Origin: Basidiobolus meristosporus CBS 931.73
Taxonomy: Eukaryota; Basidiobolomycota; Basidiobolomycetes; Basidiobolales; Basidiobolaceae
Assembly: GCA_002104905.1 (NCBI GenBank)
Contig: MCFE01000318.1
Span: forward strand, 1 to 64,000
Direction of reading: 5' to 3'
DNA length: 64,000 nucleotides
Below, piece by piece: positions 1-10,507 of the stretch (position 1 is its first letter; the number at the start of each line of letters is the position of its first letter). Both the position numbers and the translations under genes were made by a program. The notes under the pieces were generated by a model that searched no databases, was not told the DNA's origin, and worked only from the letters and a program-made list of their open reading frames with translations.

Positions 1-378
1 CGTACGTACCAAGCATGGGGTGGTTCACGAACTGGCGGGAACCAAGGGGGTGGGATGGTTGGTTAGTAAGGCGTGCTTGGATCGATCTGTGTATCATGAA
101 TAACTAACAGCAGTACTCCAGAACTTGGGGATTTGGGCAAGGATCTCGGCTCTCTTTTCGTAGATAGGAGCCTTAAGATTCTCGTATTTGGTGGCGAGAG
201 CGGTTGTTTCTTGGACTAAGGTCAGGGGATTCCATGAGTATCGCGAAACCTCTAACCAAATCTCCGCAGGTCACTTACCCAGGGTGTCGTTGATTTTCTC
301 GAATTCATCCTCGATTTCGGCCACTTGAGGCCAGACCTTTTGCAGGGCAGGATCGACTTCGCTCCTTTCGGTGGTCAT
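1..378 (-). CDS. SET/NAP-family histone chaperone, N-terminal part (partial, runs off left edge)
   Basis: The minus-strand exons are 378-279, 215-109 and 31 to beyond position 1, joined by introns with GTAAGT...TAG and GTTAGT...CAG ends. The joined reading begins MTTERSEVDPALQKVW and continues through an acidic helix (EIEDEFEKIND), then KAPIYEKRAEILAQIPKFW and FVNHPML. The pattern 'KR-E-I--IPKFW-T-FVNHP' at the end of the long dimerisation helix is the hallmark of the SET/TAF-I/Vps75 branch of nucleosome assembly proteins. Such proteins bind histones and act in chromatin assembly, in nucleus and cytoplasm. Only about 80 residues are in the window; the earmuff domain and acidic tail lie outside. 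The start is the first ATG, with no in-frame ATG upstream before a stop. It is divergent from the XRCC2-like gene. The family call is firm; SET versus Vps75 is not resolved. Confidence 0.72.
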
Positions 379-719
379 GACTTTTCTATGTAAAATGGTT
401 TGGAAAGGTGTCTATGGATTTCGCGAACAATCTCAATGGCTATGATATTTGTTATTAAACGCAGTATTCTTTTTTTTCTTTTTTTTAGGGGTATTTTTTG
501 GGATTATCAAAAGGAGGCGTCTGTGCAAAAAAATGTTCTTACCCAGTCACTCCCGGCACCAGTCACGTCCAACAATCCGTGTTTCGCATGCCAAATGAAT
601 AAAACTGCATGCAGTGGGTGGCGGGAATTGCGGGTGGACATTTAGATTTGGATCAACAGCCATGCCGAATAGCCATGCCGAATAGCCATGCCGTAGTCGA
701 TGGGATAAATTGCCTATGC
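379..719. promoter_or_regulatory. Divergent intergenic region between SET/NAP and XRCC2-like genes
   Basis: This stretch of about 340 bases separates two divergently transcribed genes and must hold both promoters. It has a T-rich run near 470-490 and, just before the XRCC2 start, three tandem copies of a 13-bp unit (AGCCATGCCGAAT) at about 659-696. No ORF here looks coding. No TATA box or known factor site stands out clearly. Confidence 0.4.
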
Positions 720-1737
720 ATGTCAGTCAATACGCCCATGTCGTGGTCCACCTTATTAGCTGAGATACAGTCAGAGAGCGGGCTGCAGGTTAGTATCTTC
801 TTGACCGTGACTCTGCTCCTTAGGCATTTACCCTGTTTGCTTCTAGCTATACAACTCAATAAAAACCAAGTGTCCCACCGGCCCGCTGTACATAGATGGC
901 ATTGATCGCTCCATTGCAGTGGCACGTAACGAACTTGAAAAATACCTAGCGGACCCGATCAAGTATACTAGCATTTACCCGGGGGAGATCCTGCAAATCG
1001 ATGGAAGCACCGGCACGGGCAAAACCGAAGTTGCACTCTTTCTAGTGCTGACCACCATCATACCCGAATACCAGGAAGTAACGGTGGGTCAAGAGATCGT
1101 GAGGGTTCATCTGGGTGGTCGTGGAAAATCAGTGGTGTTTATTGATGTCGAAGCGAAACTTCGTGTGGAGAGGATCTTTGAGGTGTGTAGAGGCCATTTC
1201 CTACGCTGTTTAGGTAAAGGAAACTCTTCCCTCTATCCAGAGCTGGTTGGGCAGATAGATAGACTCCTCTTGGACTGGTCAAAGCGTGTACATATATTTC
1301 GGCCAAACTCCACCCTGGAGCTTTTGTCTACTCTACGAGGGCTTCCTGGATACCTGAGCCAGCTAGAGGAGGAATTCCACTTCCTATTCCTAGACTCGCC
1401 ATCGTCCTTCTATTGGATAGACAGATTCGAGTCACAGAGTCTTGGGACGTTTGTTCCGCTTCACAAATCCCTGGTGCAGGCGATTCGGGAGGTAAGCCTC
1501 GAGTGGGGCTTGGTTGTTTGCATCACGAATCCTGTACTTCTGGCAAGTGAGAGGAGAGAAAACCATGAGTCCCTTGTAATAAGAGAGCATCTGCCTCCAG
1601 TATGGAAGGAGTGTATCAACTACAGATTCGTTATCGCCCACGAAGAGGCAGGCCAACAGAGAATCGGCAGAATGGTGGCACCGGCCATAGGGCCGATATT
1701 CAGATTTCATATCAGCAGAGAAGGGGTGCAGTCGTGA
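720..1737 (+). CDS. XRCC2: XRCC2-like RAD51 paralog (homologous recombination ATPase)
   Basis: Exon 1 is 720-788 and exon 2 is 847-1737, with a 58-nt intron (GTTAGT...CTTCTAG). The joined product is about 319 residues, against about 280 in human XRCC2. A Walker A motif, GSTGTGKTE, lies near residue 77. The Walker B segment LFLDSPSSFYWIDR is the best family marker, because XRCC2 proteins carry 'DSLSAFYWIDR' at this place. Known family role: a RAD51 paralog complex (with RAD51D in animals) that supports RAD51 filament formation during double-strand break repair in the nucleus. The open frame begins upstream of 919 at a splice acceptor, so the GTG-led ORF at 919 is not the real start; ATG 720 gives a continuous frame. 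The C-terminus runs into a 40-bp tandem repeat that supplies the stop codon, so the last few residues are uncertain. Confidence 0.75.
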
Positions 1738-1826
1738 GCTATGTAAGCGTATTGGCAGAGAAGGGGTGCAGTCGTGAGCTATGTAAGCGTATTGGCAGAG
1801 AAGGAGTGCAGCCGTGAGCTATGTAA
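1715..1826. repeat. 40-bp tandem repeat, about 2.8 copies, across the XRCC2-like stop codon
   Basis: Units begin at 1715, 1755 and 1795, each starting GCAGAGAAGGGGTGCAG and followed by TCGTGAGCTATGTAA. The first two are identical and the third has two changes. The unit length is not a multiple of three, and each unit contains a TGA in the gene's frame. Each unit also carries a splice-donor-like GTGAGC and an acceptor-like TTGGCAG, about 25 nt apart, which is too short for an intron within one unit. Confidence 0.9.
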
Positions 1827-2030
1827 CACCCTCCATGTAGACGGCCACCAACCCTCAATGCACCAAGCGAATAAATCTAAGACTGCAATCCAGATTTGGC
1901 CCATCAGAGTGTGGAGTACACTCAGATCAAACCAAAAAACGGAAGATCTCAAGCCAATCAGGGATGCACTGCTCCACAGCGGATACGAAGTTATTTTCTC
2001 TTCTGAAGCTCGGTGGTCATCCAGCTCGAT

Positions 2031-3310
2031 ATGCCGGACGCCAAAACGTACCCGTTCTGGTTCGGGGGTAGCCTCCTTTCCCGTTACTTCAAACCCCCAG
2101 CGGTTGTTTCTGATGCTCCTTTCTCCTAGGGGTTGCTACCTGCTTCGCCACTCTCTGCACCCACCCGTTCGATGTTGTCAAGGTCCAATTGCAAACCAAC
2201 GAAGCCAAGCTTCGAAGATCTGATCCGGGCGCTTTCAAAACCATGAGCAACTTGGTGAAGAGAAACGGCTGGCTGTGCCTATACGATGGGCTCTCTGGGA
2301 GTGTGTTTCGCCAGGCTGTATGTTTAAATTGTCCTCTGCCGCAGATATGCCTCTTTCGAGTAACACCGAGATTTATAGACTTACTCGACCACAAGATTTG
2401 CTCTGTATGATATCATTAAGGGGCAGCTAGCTGACAAGGATGGTAAGAGAGAGTTGGCGTGTTTTCCTTGCCCCTAGGTAACTCATTATTTGATGCTATC
2501 TTCCGGCAACCTAGGGAGACTATCCATTCTGAATGCTTCTCTGGCCTCGATAGTTTCGGGTAAGCTGTTGGCATGGATTCTGCCCCGCCCAAGTACGCAT
2601 TTTCACGCATTTACCTAAATGTTTTGTCACACCAGGGGTCGTGGGTGGTATAGTGGGAAACCCGGCAGATGTAGTGATGATCCGCATGGCGAACGACCGG
2701 AAGCTTCCTTTGGCCGAACAACGCCAGTACCGCCATGTTTTTGACGGGTTTACACGCATCATAAAGGACGAGGGGGTTCGATGCCTATTCCGCGGCATCA
2801 ACCCCAACATGGTTCGTGCAATCGCGGTTACCAGCTCACAGCTTGCCAGTTACGACCAAATCAAGGAGATATTAATCTTCCACGTAGGTTGGTCGGACGA
2901 CTTCAGAACCCACCTGACCTGCAGTCTGTTGGCAGTAAGTTCTCTGGCCTCTTAGAAAATCCGAAAGAATGGCTTGTTGATAAATCTCTAGGGCCTTGTG
3001 GCAACCACCGTGTGCTCGCCAGTAGATGTGATTAAGACTAGAGTGATGAACTCTTCCAGGCGAATGGTACTTGCGTGTAGATGATTTAGGACTTCATGGT
3101 TGCATATTTAAAGCGATCTGTTCTTCGTAGGGAGCAATTGGCACGTTGACCAGCATGCTCAAGAATGAAGGAATCCGCGGGTTCTTCAAAGGATGGCTGC
3201 CGTCCTACATGCGATTGGGGCCTCATACGCTGGTCACCTTTCTCACTTTAGAGCGACTTCGCCAATGGTACGATGGCCATAGAAGAGTGGGAACACCCGG
3301 TACGGCGTAA
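2031..3310 (+). CDS. DIC1: Mitochondrial dicarboxylate carrier (SLC25A10/DIC1 type)
   Basis: Seven exons: 2031-2067, 2130-2317, 2379-2442, 2515-2559, 2636-2934, 2992-3066 and 3131-3310, all with GT-AG introns and matching phases. The product is 295 residues, the usual size of a mitochondrial carrier. Three carrier repeats are visible through their signatures: HPFDVVKVQL (repeat 1), NPADVVMIRM (repeat 2) and SPVDVIKTRV (repeat 3). The 'VGNPADVV-IRM-ND-KLP' stretch and 'RQAtYSTTRFALYD' are specific to the dicarboxylate carrier branch. Known role: exchange of malate or succinate for phosphate across the mitochondrial inner membrane. There are six predicted membrane helices and no cleavable signal. 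The start gives the typical short lead before 'PFWFGG'. Individual splice sites were chosen by family conservation. Confidence 0.82.
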
Positions 3311-4005
3311 TTAGAACATCCATCATCATACCTCACAAAAGCATCACCCGCATCACCATCACCCACTTTCTCTTTTGTGTACATAAACTTATTGGCAAAT
3401 CCGCCTCACAAAATCCGTTTAACCTACCATCATTCCTTGGTACATATCACATACAAAAGCAGCGCAATAATAGAGGCTCAGTGACATCTGGTATAAAACA
3501 GGTGATCATTGGGATATTTATTCAGATAACTAGCAATAAATGGTGGTCATGGCTTGGTAGTTAACTCGTTCGGTAGCTGCCTTAATTTCGGATCTGTGAC
3601 AATCCTTCTGGCGCCAGCATACATCCCATCTGGAACACAAGGATGAGATTCAATGACACGTTTAGATACGAGGACAACCTTTACTTACAACTACACAAGG
3701 CGGTGAATGCCCAAAGGAAACCGTTTCCTGGGACTCTTCGGCGAGGCAAGGGGGGTAGTGGGACTGAAGACATACTTTGGCACTTTTCCTTTAAACCATC
3801 GACGACCGCGCAACTTATATATGTATCGGGCCAAAGTCTAGACATCCAGATAGTTCACGAGTCGGCCAGAGCCTCGAAACACGATTTGTCTCGATCAATA
3901 TGGACCGTGAGCATGAATATTAGGAAAGTATTGGAAATCGCAGCACGCATCGAGTTGTCAAACTTGTGTTTATTAAGCACGAGATGAAGGAAATGAAGAC
4001 TAGGT
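3311..4005. other. Intergenic spacer between convergent DIC1 and RPL15
   Basis: About 700 bases hold the two 3' ends. There is a short CATCACC-rich tract near 3320-3370. The open frame at 3643-3987 has no recognisable features and I do not call it. I see nothing else here. Confidence 0.4.
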
Positions 4006-4620
4006 TTAACGGTAACGTCTGAGGGACAAGGTGTTTCTCTTGATCCAGTTGTTGCGTCTACCAGAGCCAATGGTCTTGTTGAAGGCGTGACCCTTACCGT
4101 GACCACGGTTCTTCTTACCGATGGCGGTAAGACCACGAGCCTCACGGCGCTTGTGAACAGGGTTGCAGATCCAGTTGATGCGAGCATCACGACGGATGGC
4201 CTTGTGGGAAGGATCAACAAGGATGACTTCGAAGTACTTGTAGGTAGAGTCTTGGTTGACCCAGTAAGAGTTCAAGACTCTCAAGTTGGCGCACTTGCGG
4301 CCAACACGCTCCTCGGCGGTGGCACGAAGGGAGCGTTGGTACTTAAGGTGGTTGATACCTTGGTTGACGGGCTTACCGAATTGAGCACCCTTGGCAACAG
4401 GTCTCTTGCGGTTACCACGACGAACGCGGACGCGGTAGATGACGTAACCTTGCTTGGCCTTGTAACCCAAACGGCGGGCCTTGTCAGGGCGAGAAGGACG
4501 GGAAGCACGGTGGATGACATTCAACTGTCTGTATTCCCAGCAGCGGACGCGGAGCAAGAAGCCCATGACGTCGGATTGCTTCTTCTTGTACAATTCTTCG
4601 ATATACTTGTAGGCACCCAT
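4006..4620 (-). CDS. RPL15: 60S ribosomal protein L15 (eL15)
   Basis: A 204-residue uninterrupted frame begins [20 protein letters not shown] and ends NTLSLRRYR. Length and sequence match cytosolic eL15 (203-204 residues in fungi and animals) throughout, including '[20 protein letters not shown]' and '[18 protein letters not shown]'. It is very rich in Arg and Lys, as expected for an rRNA-binding protein of the large subunit. The coding region is intronless, but a likely intron sits in the 5' leader (4633-4738). Codon use is strongly biased towards C/G-ending codons such as AAG and GGT/GTC, as in highly expressed genes. The long opposite-strand frame at 4087-4653 is a shadow. The gene is convergent with DIC1 and divergent from ATP12. 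Confidence 0.97.
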   Translation of the reverse strand: MGAYKYIEELYKKKQSDVMGFLLRVRCWEYRQLNVIHRASRPSRPDKARRLGYKAKQGYVIYRVRVRRGNRKRPVAKGAQFGKPVNQGINHLKYQRSLRATAEERVGRKCANLRVLNSYWVNQDSTYKYFEVILVDPSHKAIRRDARINWICNPVHKRREARGLTAIGKKNRGHGKGHAFNKTIGSGRRNNWIKRNTLSLRRYR

Positions 4621-4632
4621 GGTTGGCTTTGG

Positions 4633-4738
4633 CTACCGGCTGGTGTGGATTAAAGCAAAGGGTTAGCCTCGAAGATGAATGGATGTACGTTGATGGATGT
4701 GGATGTGGATGTGGATGAGGCTAGCATCCGATACTCAC
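4633..4738 (-). other. Probable intron in the RPL15 5' leader
   Basis: On the minus strand a strong donor, AG|GTGAGTATC, lies at about 4738 and an acceptor, CCGGTAG, at about 4633. The acceptor leaves a 12-nt leader before the ATG. Leader introns are common in ribosomal protein genes. Inside it is a (TGGATG)n microsatellite at about 4690-4720. This is inferred from the splice motifs only. Confidence 0.45.
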
Positions 4739-4966
4739 CTTCAAATTCGGGATCAAAAGGGCAAAGAGAGAGATATTTCTATTAGGCTACCAGTCTTTTA
4801 TTTTGTCGGTCCTGGAATTTTTTCTATCGACCATCCAACCGCTCTATTTTCTGGGTTTTCCTATTCTGGAATAGATTCGATATATTCATCGAAAATTTTT
4901 GGCTTAATTGACGAAACGATAGCCACCTGGTAGGTGGAGTGTTGCTTGACTACTGGAACTTCTGCA
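4739..4966. promoter_or_regulatory. Divergent RPL15/ATP12 promoter region
   Basis: This AT-rich stretch between the RPL15 leader exon and the ATP12 start drives two divergent genes. It includes a T-rich block near 4795-4830. No specific binding site is identified with confidence. Confidence 0.35.
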
Positions 4967-6200
4967 ATGGCCACCGTCACCAAGTTGTTGAACTTAAATA
5001 TTGGTTTACGAACCAGATTCGCTTTGTACAGAACCCCCGTATTTTTCCGTCAGCAGTTGAGTGCCTTTCATTCCACCGCAACCGCAAATGAGGACGCCGA
5101 GAAAACCGAATCTATGTCAAGTAAGTTTTGGCCTCTCGTAGAACGCTCAGCCTCTTTCAGTTGTAGCTTATGCCATGCAACCGTATTTTTAAGAGGCCGA
5201 GCGGACCTTGAAACGTTTCTGGAAAGCCGTTACCTTGGCCGAGCTCAAAGGTATTGTGGGAGACTGTTTGTATCGTTTGAGCAGGCTTTTCAACGGTATT
5301 TTTTCAGATGGATATGCTGTAGCCTTGGATGGAAGGACCCTCAAGACCCCCAGCGGCCAAGTCTTGACTGTGCCAAAGGAGAAGAAGATTTTGGCTTTGC
5401 TCTTAGCTGCGGAATGGGAAAGCCAAAGCGTTCTGCTGAAGCCCCATTCCCTGCCTTTAGTAAGAGTTTATTAGGCGCATCTATCACAGAGGATGATGTT
5501 GATTGACCGATATTTTAGACTTCTCTCGTCGCTAGAAGCATTGATGGGTTGACTGACGAGGAGGAGAGAAAAACAACTATCGACCGATTGATGAATTACT
5601 TGGATACTGATACTACCTGGTAGGTGATGTTTGGGTGTGACTTCGTTAGCCCCGAGTTAAATTTAGCGCATCTCTAGCTACCAGCACGTGTATCCTCAAT
5701 CGCTTATAGATCTGCAAAATGAGCACTGGAAGCCACTCATTGACTGGGTTGAGGAGAAGTACCAAGTCAAACTCAACGTTACCAACAGCATCTTAGGCAC
5801 CGCCCAGCAGCCCGAGACCGTCAAACGCCTTCGCCAAGAAGTCGAGTCTTTTGACCCCCTTACACTCTCCGGTACACCCCATCTTCACAACGAGTTGCAT
5901 TGCCAAAGTTACTAAAGTCGCGTTCGTTGATAGCTTTCGAAAGAGCCACCTTGTCCTCGAAGTCCTTCATCATCGCTTTGGCCTTGGTGAAACGCCAACT
6001 CTCGGTCGAAGCAGCCACCACCGCTTCTCGAGTCGAGGTTCTCTCCCAAATCAAGCAATGGGGCATGGTCGAAGATAGTAAGTGGCTTATTTTGGTTGGA
6101 CTTCACCGGATTCGTCTCTAACGTTCCCATAGCACATGATGTTGATCTTGAAGAGATGCGTCGCCAATTAGGTTCTGTTGCCTGCAGTCAAATGAGCTAA
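4967..6200 (+). CDS. ATP12: ATP12-type F1-ATPase assembly chaperone
   Basis: Seven exons: 4967-5120, 5194-5250, 5308-5459, 5519-5619, 5678-5871, 5934-6077 and 6133-6200, giving 289 residues. The N-terminus (MATVTKLLNLNIGLRTRF...) is basic and free of acidic residues for about 45 positions, as expected for a mitochondrial targeting sequence. The mature part shows the ATP12 pattern: KRFWKAVTL, DGRTLKTPSGQVLTVP, LLAAEWESQ, LQNEHWKPLIDW, FERATLSSKSFIIALAL and QIKQWGMVEDTHDVD. Known role: a soluble matrix chaperone that binds the F1 alpha subunit before F1 assembly. The exon 5/6 join uses acceptor TTGATAG at 5933, preceded by a TTACTAAAG branch-like site; it restores the conserved 'S-AFERA' and avoids a stop. 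Confidence 0.88.
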
Positions 6201-6624
6201 ACATCAGACTGATCTATGCACTATCAAAGCATTTCATCAATAAATTCGAGTTTGCATTTCATATCTTCGCTTATTCAATACTCCAAGCCCAAGCAGGTGG
6301 GGCTCATTCTAGAACAGTGCTTTTCCAAATCGGTGCGGATTGGTTGTCGGAATATTCCTCATGATATAGACTTGGCACGAATTTGCAGGCCATGTAGTCG
6401 CATCCCCCCCCCATTGATGGCCTAAAATAAATTAGTAACTTCCGTGCATGTGGGGCCTGAATTAATCCTTTCTATCCTCAGCCGCCCTCATACCAGCGAC
6501 ACAACCAAACCTCAACAAGCGAGCTCTATATCGACGAGACCAGCCTAAATTTCTGAAGGTGCGATAGCGAACAACATCCCCTTACCCAACTTTCATTTTT
6601 ACTTCCCCGTTTACCTTTTGTTTG
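6201..6624. other. Intergenic spacer between ATP12 and SYN8
   Basis: These 424 bases contain the ATP12 3' end and the SYN8 promoter. A run of C (about 6406-6413) and a pyrimidine-rich stretch just before the SYN8 ATG are visible. No gene is seen. Confidence 0.35.
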
Positions 6625-7562
6625 ATGAGTGGAAAATTGTCAATCAAGTTGAATGCGCTCGCCGACAACACTCTGATGTTGATCCACGAGCGCAATAGAA
6701 ACAAAAGCTTAGATCTCAACTACGCGAAACAAGAAAAAACCATCAAAAAGAACTTGGAACGCATCAAAGAGGGAATCACGGAGCTTGAGGAGGAGCTATC
6801 CAAGGAGGAAGAATCGGGTGCCAGGTATATATACCAGCCCAATGGTTAATCAAGAGCCAGTCGAGTGACCATTTCTTTCTATATCCCAAGCTCCCGGTTG
6901 TTAGGGCAAAAGGAAGACCAGGTCATACAATTATCTCAGCAATACGACAAATTGGAAGCTTTACTGAACGGTGCCCAGGATGAGAATTCTCGGTAGGCCT
7001 TTCGGCACTAATCACAACAACCGTGCAGATTCCAGGTGGTAACCCTTTCTTTACAGCGAGCTACTTCTAGGGAATTCTCCACCCAAGAGTAGAAAGTGGG
7101 AGACCAGCGTGCAGATTGATGCACCTGAGGAGCTTGAGAACAGCCAGGTGTTGCAGCTCCAAGAAAGAATAATGGATGGTAGCTCTGGTCAGACACCTTG
7201 TTCACCTAACCATAGCTAACTAGTATGTGAATAGAGCAAGACCGGAATTTAGATGAGCTTAGCGAGGCAGTCGGCAGACAGAGAGAGTTGGGACTTCTCA
7301 TTTCCGACGAGCTGGATCGTCATATTGAACTGTTGGACGAAACTGACGAGGCGATTGATTCGAGCCAGCGCAAGTTAACCGGCGCACGCAAAAGGCTGGA
7401 CTACGTTAGAAGAAAGACCAAAGAAGCCGGTAAGCGACTCTCGTTAGGTTCTTATGGATCAGCAAAGTACTGACCATGTTGTGCCTAGGCTCTACCTGCA
7501 TCATTTTGATCTTACTTTTACTTCTTTTAATTGTTGTCTCCATTGCCAAACTGATCCGGTAA
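6625..7562 (+). CDS. SYN8: Syntaxin-8-like Qc-SNARE (SYN8)
   Basis: Five exons: 6625-6824, 6891-6992, 7057-7178, 7235-7429 and 7489-7562, giving 230 residues. The N-terminal half is helical and charged. The SNARE motif runs from about residue 133 (LQLQERIMDEQDRNLDELSE) to about 200 (RRLDYV-like RKRLDYVRRK), with a central 'IDSSQRK' layer region. It ends in a single hydrophobic tail anchor (IILILLLLLLIVVSIAKLIR). This layout and the motif 'IM-EQD--LD-LS--V-RQ--LG--I--EL' match syntaxin 8. Known role: a Qc-SNARE on endosomes that mediates fusion in endosomal and vacuolar traffic. The start is the first ATG in the frame (MSGKLS). The final exon joins in frame to add the tail anchor, which supports the model. 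Confidence 0.83.
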
Positions 7563-7739
7563 TGTTGATCCAAGTGTATAAATAAACAATAACTTGATTT
7601 TGTAATGAAACCTCATCTGTTGTGGCAGTGGTTGACTGCTATATAATCATTTGGCCCCGAAATTCCCCATTTCTTACGGAGCCAAAACATTCGAATCTCC
7701 AAATAATTCCGTTCTTTCACAGACCAACGGCCTCGAAAG

Positions 7740-9732
7740 ATGGCCGACGAGCAGCCAACCACGACAAACAAACGAAAAGCGCCTACTTGGTCGAATCACT
7801 ACTACACCGGGGTGCAGCTTTTCAAAGAGAAGAATTATGACGAGGCGATCCGGAGTTTCGATCAGGTTGTTTGTTTTTTGTGTTTCCGGTTGGTTCACTG
7901 ATCCTCGAGACTGACTGGTTCCATTACCTCCCAGGCGATCGAGCTCAAACCCAACAGGTTAGAGTTGTACGATTGTCGAGCTGCCGTTTACGAGAAGACC
8001 CGAAACGTCCAAGCAGCCTACCGGGATGCCAAGAAAATGATTGCCATGTTTCCGTCGAGCGCGAAGGTATGCTTTTACTTATGTATGCCTCTCGAAGAAC
8101 GCCGGCTAATCCCTATATGATCCAGGGTTATATCCGGGCTGGGAAGATCCTTAGGTTGAGCGGACGTTATGAGGCGGCTTACCATGTTTATGAAAGTGGA
8201 AGGCGTAAGCTCAAGTCTGATGATCCGGATGTTCAGGTAAATATATGCTCAGTGTGGTGTAATTGTCGAGTGTAGAGGCTGAATGCATTACGATGCAGCT
8301 GCTGACGAAGTATAGTCAAGAGGCGATCACCCTGTACAAGAAATCGCAAACAAAGGGGTCCGTTCCAGGTCATAGCACACAGGTTGCCTCCAACCATAGT
8401 GTCCAGGAGAGCACACCAGCGATAGTTAAACGCTACGACCTGTTCGAAATCCTTCCTCCGGAGCTCATTCTAGAGATCTTCGAACTGTTGCCCTACAAAA
8501 CGATCTGGAGGTGCACTCGCGTTTGCAAAGTGTGGCGACAAACATTGCCGAGGATCAGTCTGATCTGGCGTGATGCTGATTTGTCTAAGAATCGAGGAGA
8601 AGATGCCAGTTACAATATAACTGATGCGACTATTAAATCGGTTGGGACGCGTGGAGCACGGCATTTACGCACCCTCGTGGCGCCCAAGGTGTCCAAGCTA
8701 ACCAACGTCGCAGTAAAGTCCCTGATCCAAGCGCAATGCACCAGAATAGAATCCTTGGTGATCACGGAAAACCGAAAGATCACCAGCGACACATTTTTAC
8801 GAATGGTCGCTACTGTCGACCGCCACCTGCAGATCTTGAACCTGTCCTCGACATCCATCACCGATAGGGTTGTTGTTCGGGTTCTCGAGGGATGCACCAA
8901 TCTCCGTTCCCTAGACATCTCTTGTAACCGAGAGATCACGGACAACGCCTTTCATCGGCTTTCCACGAACCCGGGGCCTCCAATGGTCAAACTGAAGATC
9001 AACGACTGTCCAAAGCTAAGTGATCGGGCGGTCTATTTCGTCACACGGGGCCTACGGCAACTGCGGTCGTTGGATATCTCCAACAACTCTCTGATGACCA
9101 AGAAGTCCATCATCAACCTGTCCCATATCGCAACCCTCACGCATCTTTCATTGACCGGGATAGACTTCAAGAACCCGGCCACGCTTCCATTAGATGACGC
9201 GTTCCTTATGCTTGCCGACAAGTGCTCGCAGCTGCGCGAGCTAAGCTTGCTCAGGTGTCCTCAACTCTCGCAGGTCATTGTGGAATACTTGACCACGTTC
9301 TGTGGGCAGCTGGAGTCTCTCGATCTCAGGGAGAATGCGAATCTAAACGATGATTGCATCCGCTCGATTGCAAGCAACTGCGTTGATCTGCGCAACATAG
9401 CAGTGGCCGCCTGTCCCAACATCACCGAACTTGGGATGAATGCGCTCCTTAGAGGATGCCCAAGCCTCACCCATATCGATATCTCCAGGAATCCCAACAT
9501 CGGCGACGATTTCCTGGTGGAAGCGACGAGGCGGTGCACCCAATTGGCCGAGATAAACATCAGCTTCTGCAGGAAAATCACGGGAAACGGGGTGATCAAA
9601 TTGATCCGGAAGTTCCAGGCTACATTGAATGCATTGAAGATGGACGGTTGCAATGGAGTCAGTTCTGAGACAGTCATGTTTGCCAGACAGACATTAGGCC
9701 CTTCGGCCGTCTCTTGCTCGTTCTCATTGTAG
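7740..9732 (+). CDS. pof3: TPR/F-box/LRR protein, Dia2/Pof3-like SCF substrate receptor
   Basis: Four exons: 7740-7865, 7935-8066, 8126-8236 and 8299-9732, giving about 600 residues (S. pombe Pof3 is about 577). Domains in order: TPR repeats from about residue 20 to 120 (GVQLFKEKNYDEAIRSFDQ, AIELKPNRLELYDCRAAVYEK); an F-box at about 170-215 (LPPELILEIFELLPYKTIWRC); then leucine-rich repeats of the AMN1/FBXL type to the C-terminus (LRSLDISCN, LTHIDISRN, LAEINISFC). The TPR plus F-box plus LRR order is characteristic of Dia2 and Pof3. Known role: a nuclear SCF ubiquitin ligase receptor tied to replisome disassembly and genome stability. The exon 4 acceptor is ambiguous: I chose the CAG at 8298 because it keeps phase 0, so a few residues there may differ. 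Confidence 0.83.
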
Positions 9733-9985
9733 ATTGATTAGTGTATAAATTGCATTATAAAGAACCATTGTGATGGCCAACAATTCATTATGACATTGGT
9801 CTTACTCGCCATGATCCAGATCGCACTGCATACCCGTCCCAGTTAGTTGACGTAGTTTTTTGACTCGGCCAATCACACGGCCAAAGGGGCCCTCTATGGT
9901 AATATTGAATCAGGGTTCATACTTATAAAGTTCGCCGGGTTACAATTAATCATCCTAGATTTGTCTGTTTGCTTTACCTCCAATA
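9733..9985. promoter_or_regulatory. NPC2 promoter region
   Basis: This is the 253-base spacer between the F-box gene and NPC2. A TATA-like TTATAAAG lies near 9921-9928, about 60 bases upstream of the NPC2 start codon. Nothing else is recognised. Confidence 0.35.
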
Positions 9986-10507
9986 ATGAAACTTTTCCCA
10001 CTCACCCTAGCAATCCTGGCGTGCCTTTCGCTCGCCACTGCGGACCTGAAGCTTCAGGAGGAAGCCCTCCTGGAGGATGTTTATCTAGAGGAGCAGAGCT
10101 ACGACAGCCCGTTGGGAAGGCCTTTGGGCGATTCCCTCTACGACTGCGGCTCTCCTTCCGACCTACTCAAGATCAACTACGTGAATATCAGCCCCGACCC
10201 GCCACACAAGGGACAGAAGCTTCGCATCCAGGGGGAGGGGGTTTTCAGTGACAAAGTGGAAGAGGGCAGCTACGCTGTCGTCTCCGTCAAATACGGACGC
10301 ATAAGACTTCTGCAGTTGAAATTCGACACCTGCAAGGAGATTAAGCAGATCGACAAAGAATGTCCCCTTGGTCCAGGTCCCCAGAGCATAGATGCCGAAG
10401 TGGACCTTCCCAAAGAGATCCCCCCTGGCAGATACACCGCACACGCACAGGTCTACACCAAGGACGGTCGCCAAATCGCCTGCGTCAACGGACTGGTGAA
10501 ATTCTAG
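9986..10507 (+). CDS. NPC2: NPC2 / ML-domain lipid-binding protein (PG/PI transfer protein)
   Basis: A single-exon gene of 173 residues. It has a clear secretory signal peptide (MKLFPLTLAILACLSLATA) with cleavage likely near residue 19, a propeptide-like acidic stretch, then an MD-2-related lipid-recognition domain. Markers are 'YDCG' at the domain start, 'ISPDPPHKGQKLRIQGEG', 'DTC', 'CPLGPG' and 'PPGRYTAHAQVYTKDGRQIACVN' near the end. The four cysteines after the signal peptide can form the usual disulfides. Known role: fungal members bind sterol or phosphatidylglycerol/phosphatidylinositol in the vacuole lumen. The length is typical for fungi. It is convergent with the PPP4R2-like gene, whose stop lies about 295 bases away. 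Confidence 0.93.
   Translation: MKLFPLTLAILACLSLATADLKLQEEALLEDVYLEEQSYDSPLGRPLGDSLYDCGSPSDLLKINYVNISPDPPHKGQKLRIQGEGVFSDKVEEGSYAVVSVKYGRIRLLQLKFDTCKEIKQIDKECPLGPGPQSIDAEVDLPKEIPPGRYTAHAQVYTKDGRQIACVNGLVKF

Noticed and set aside
919-1737. XRCC2-like ORF starting at position 919
   Set aside because: That start is a GTG. An upstream exon (720-788) with ATG and a good intron joins in frame at 847.
4087-4653. 188-residue ORF opposite RPL15
   Set aside because: Shadow of RPL15 on the other strand, rich in Val, Thr and Leu as expected from reversed Arg/Lys codons.
4690-4720. TGGATG microsatellite as a telomere-like repeat
   Set aside because: Only a few units inside a probable leader intron; not a telomeric sequence.
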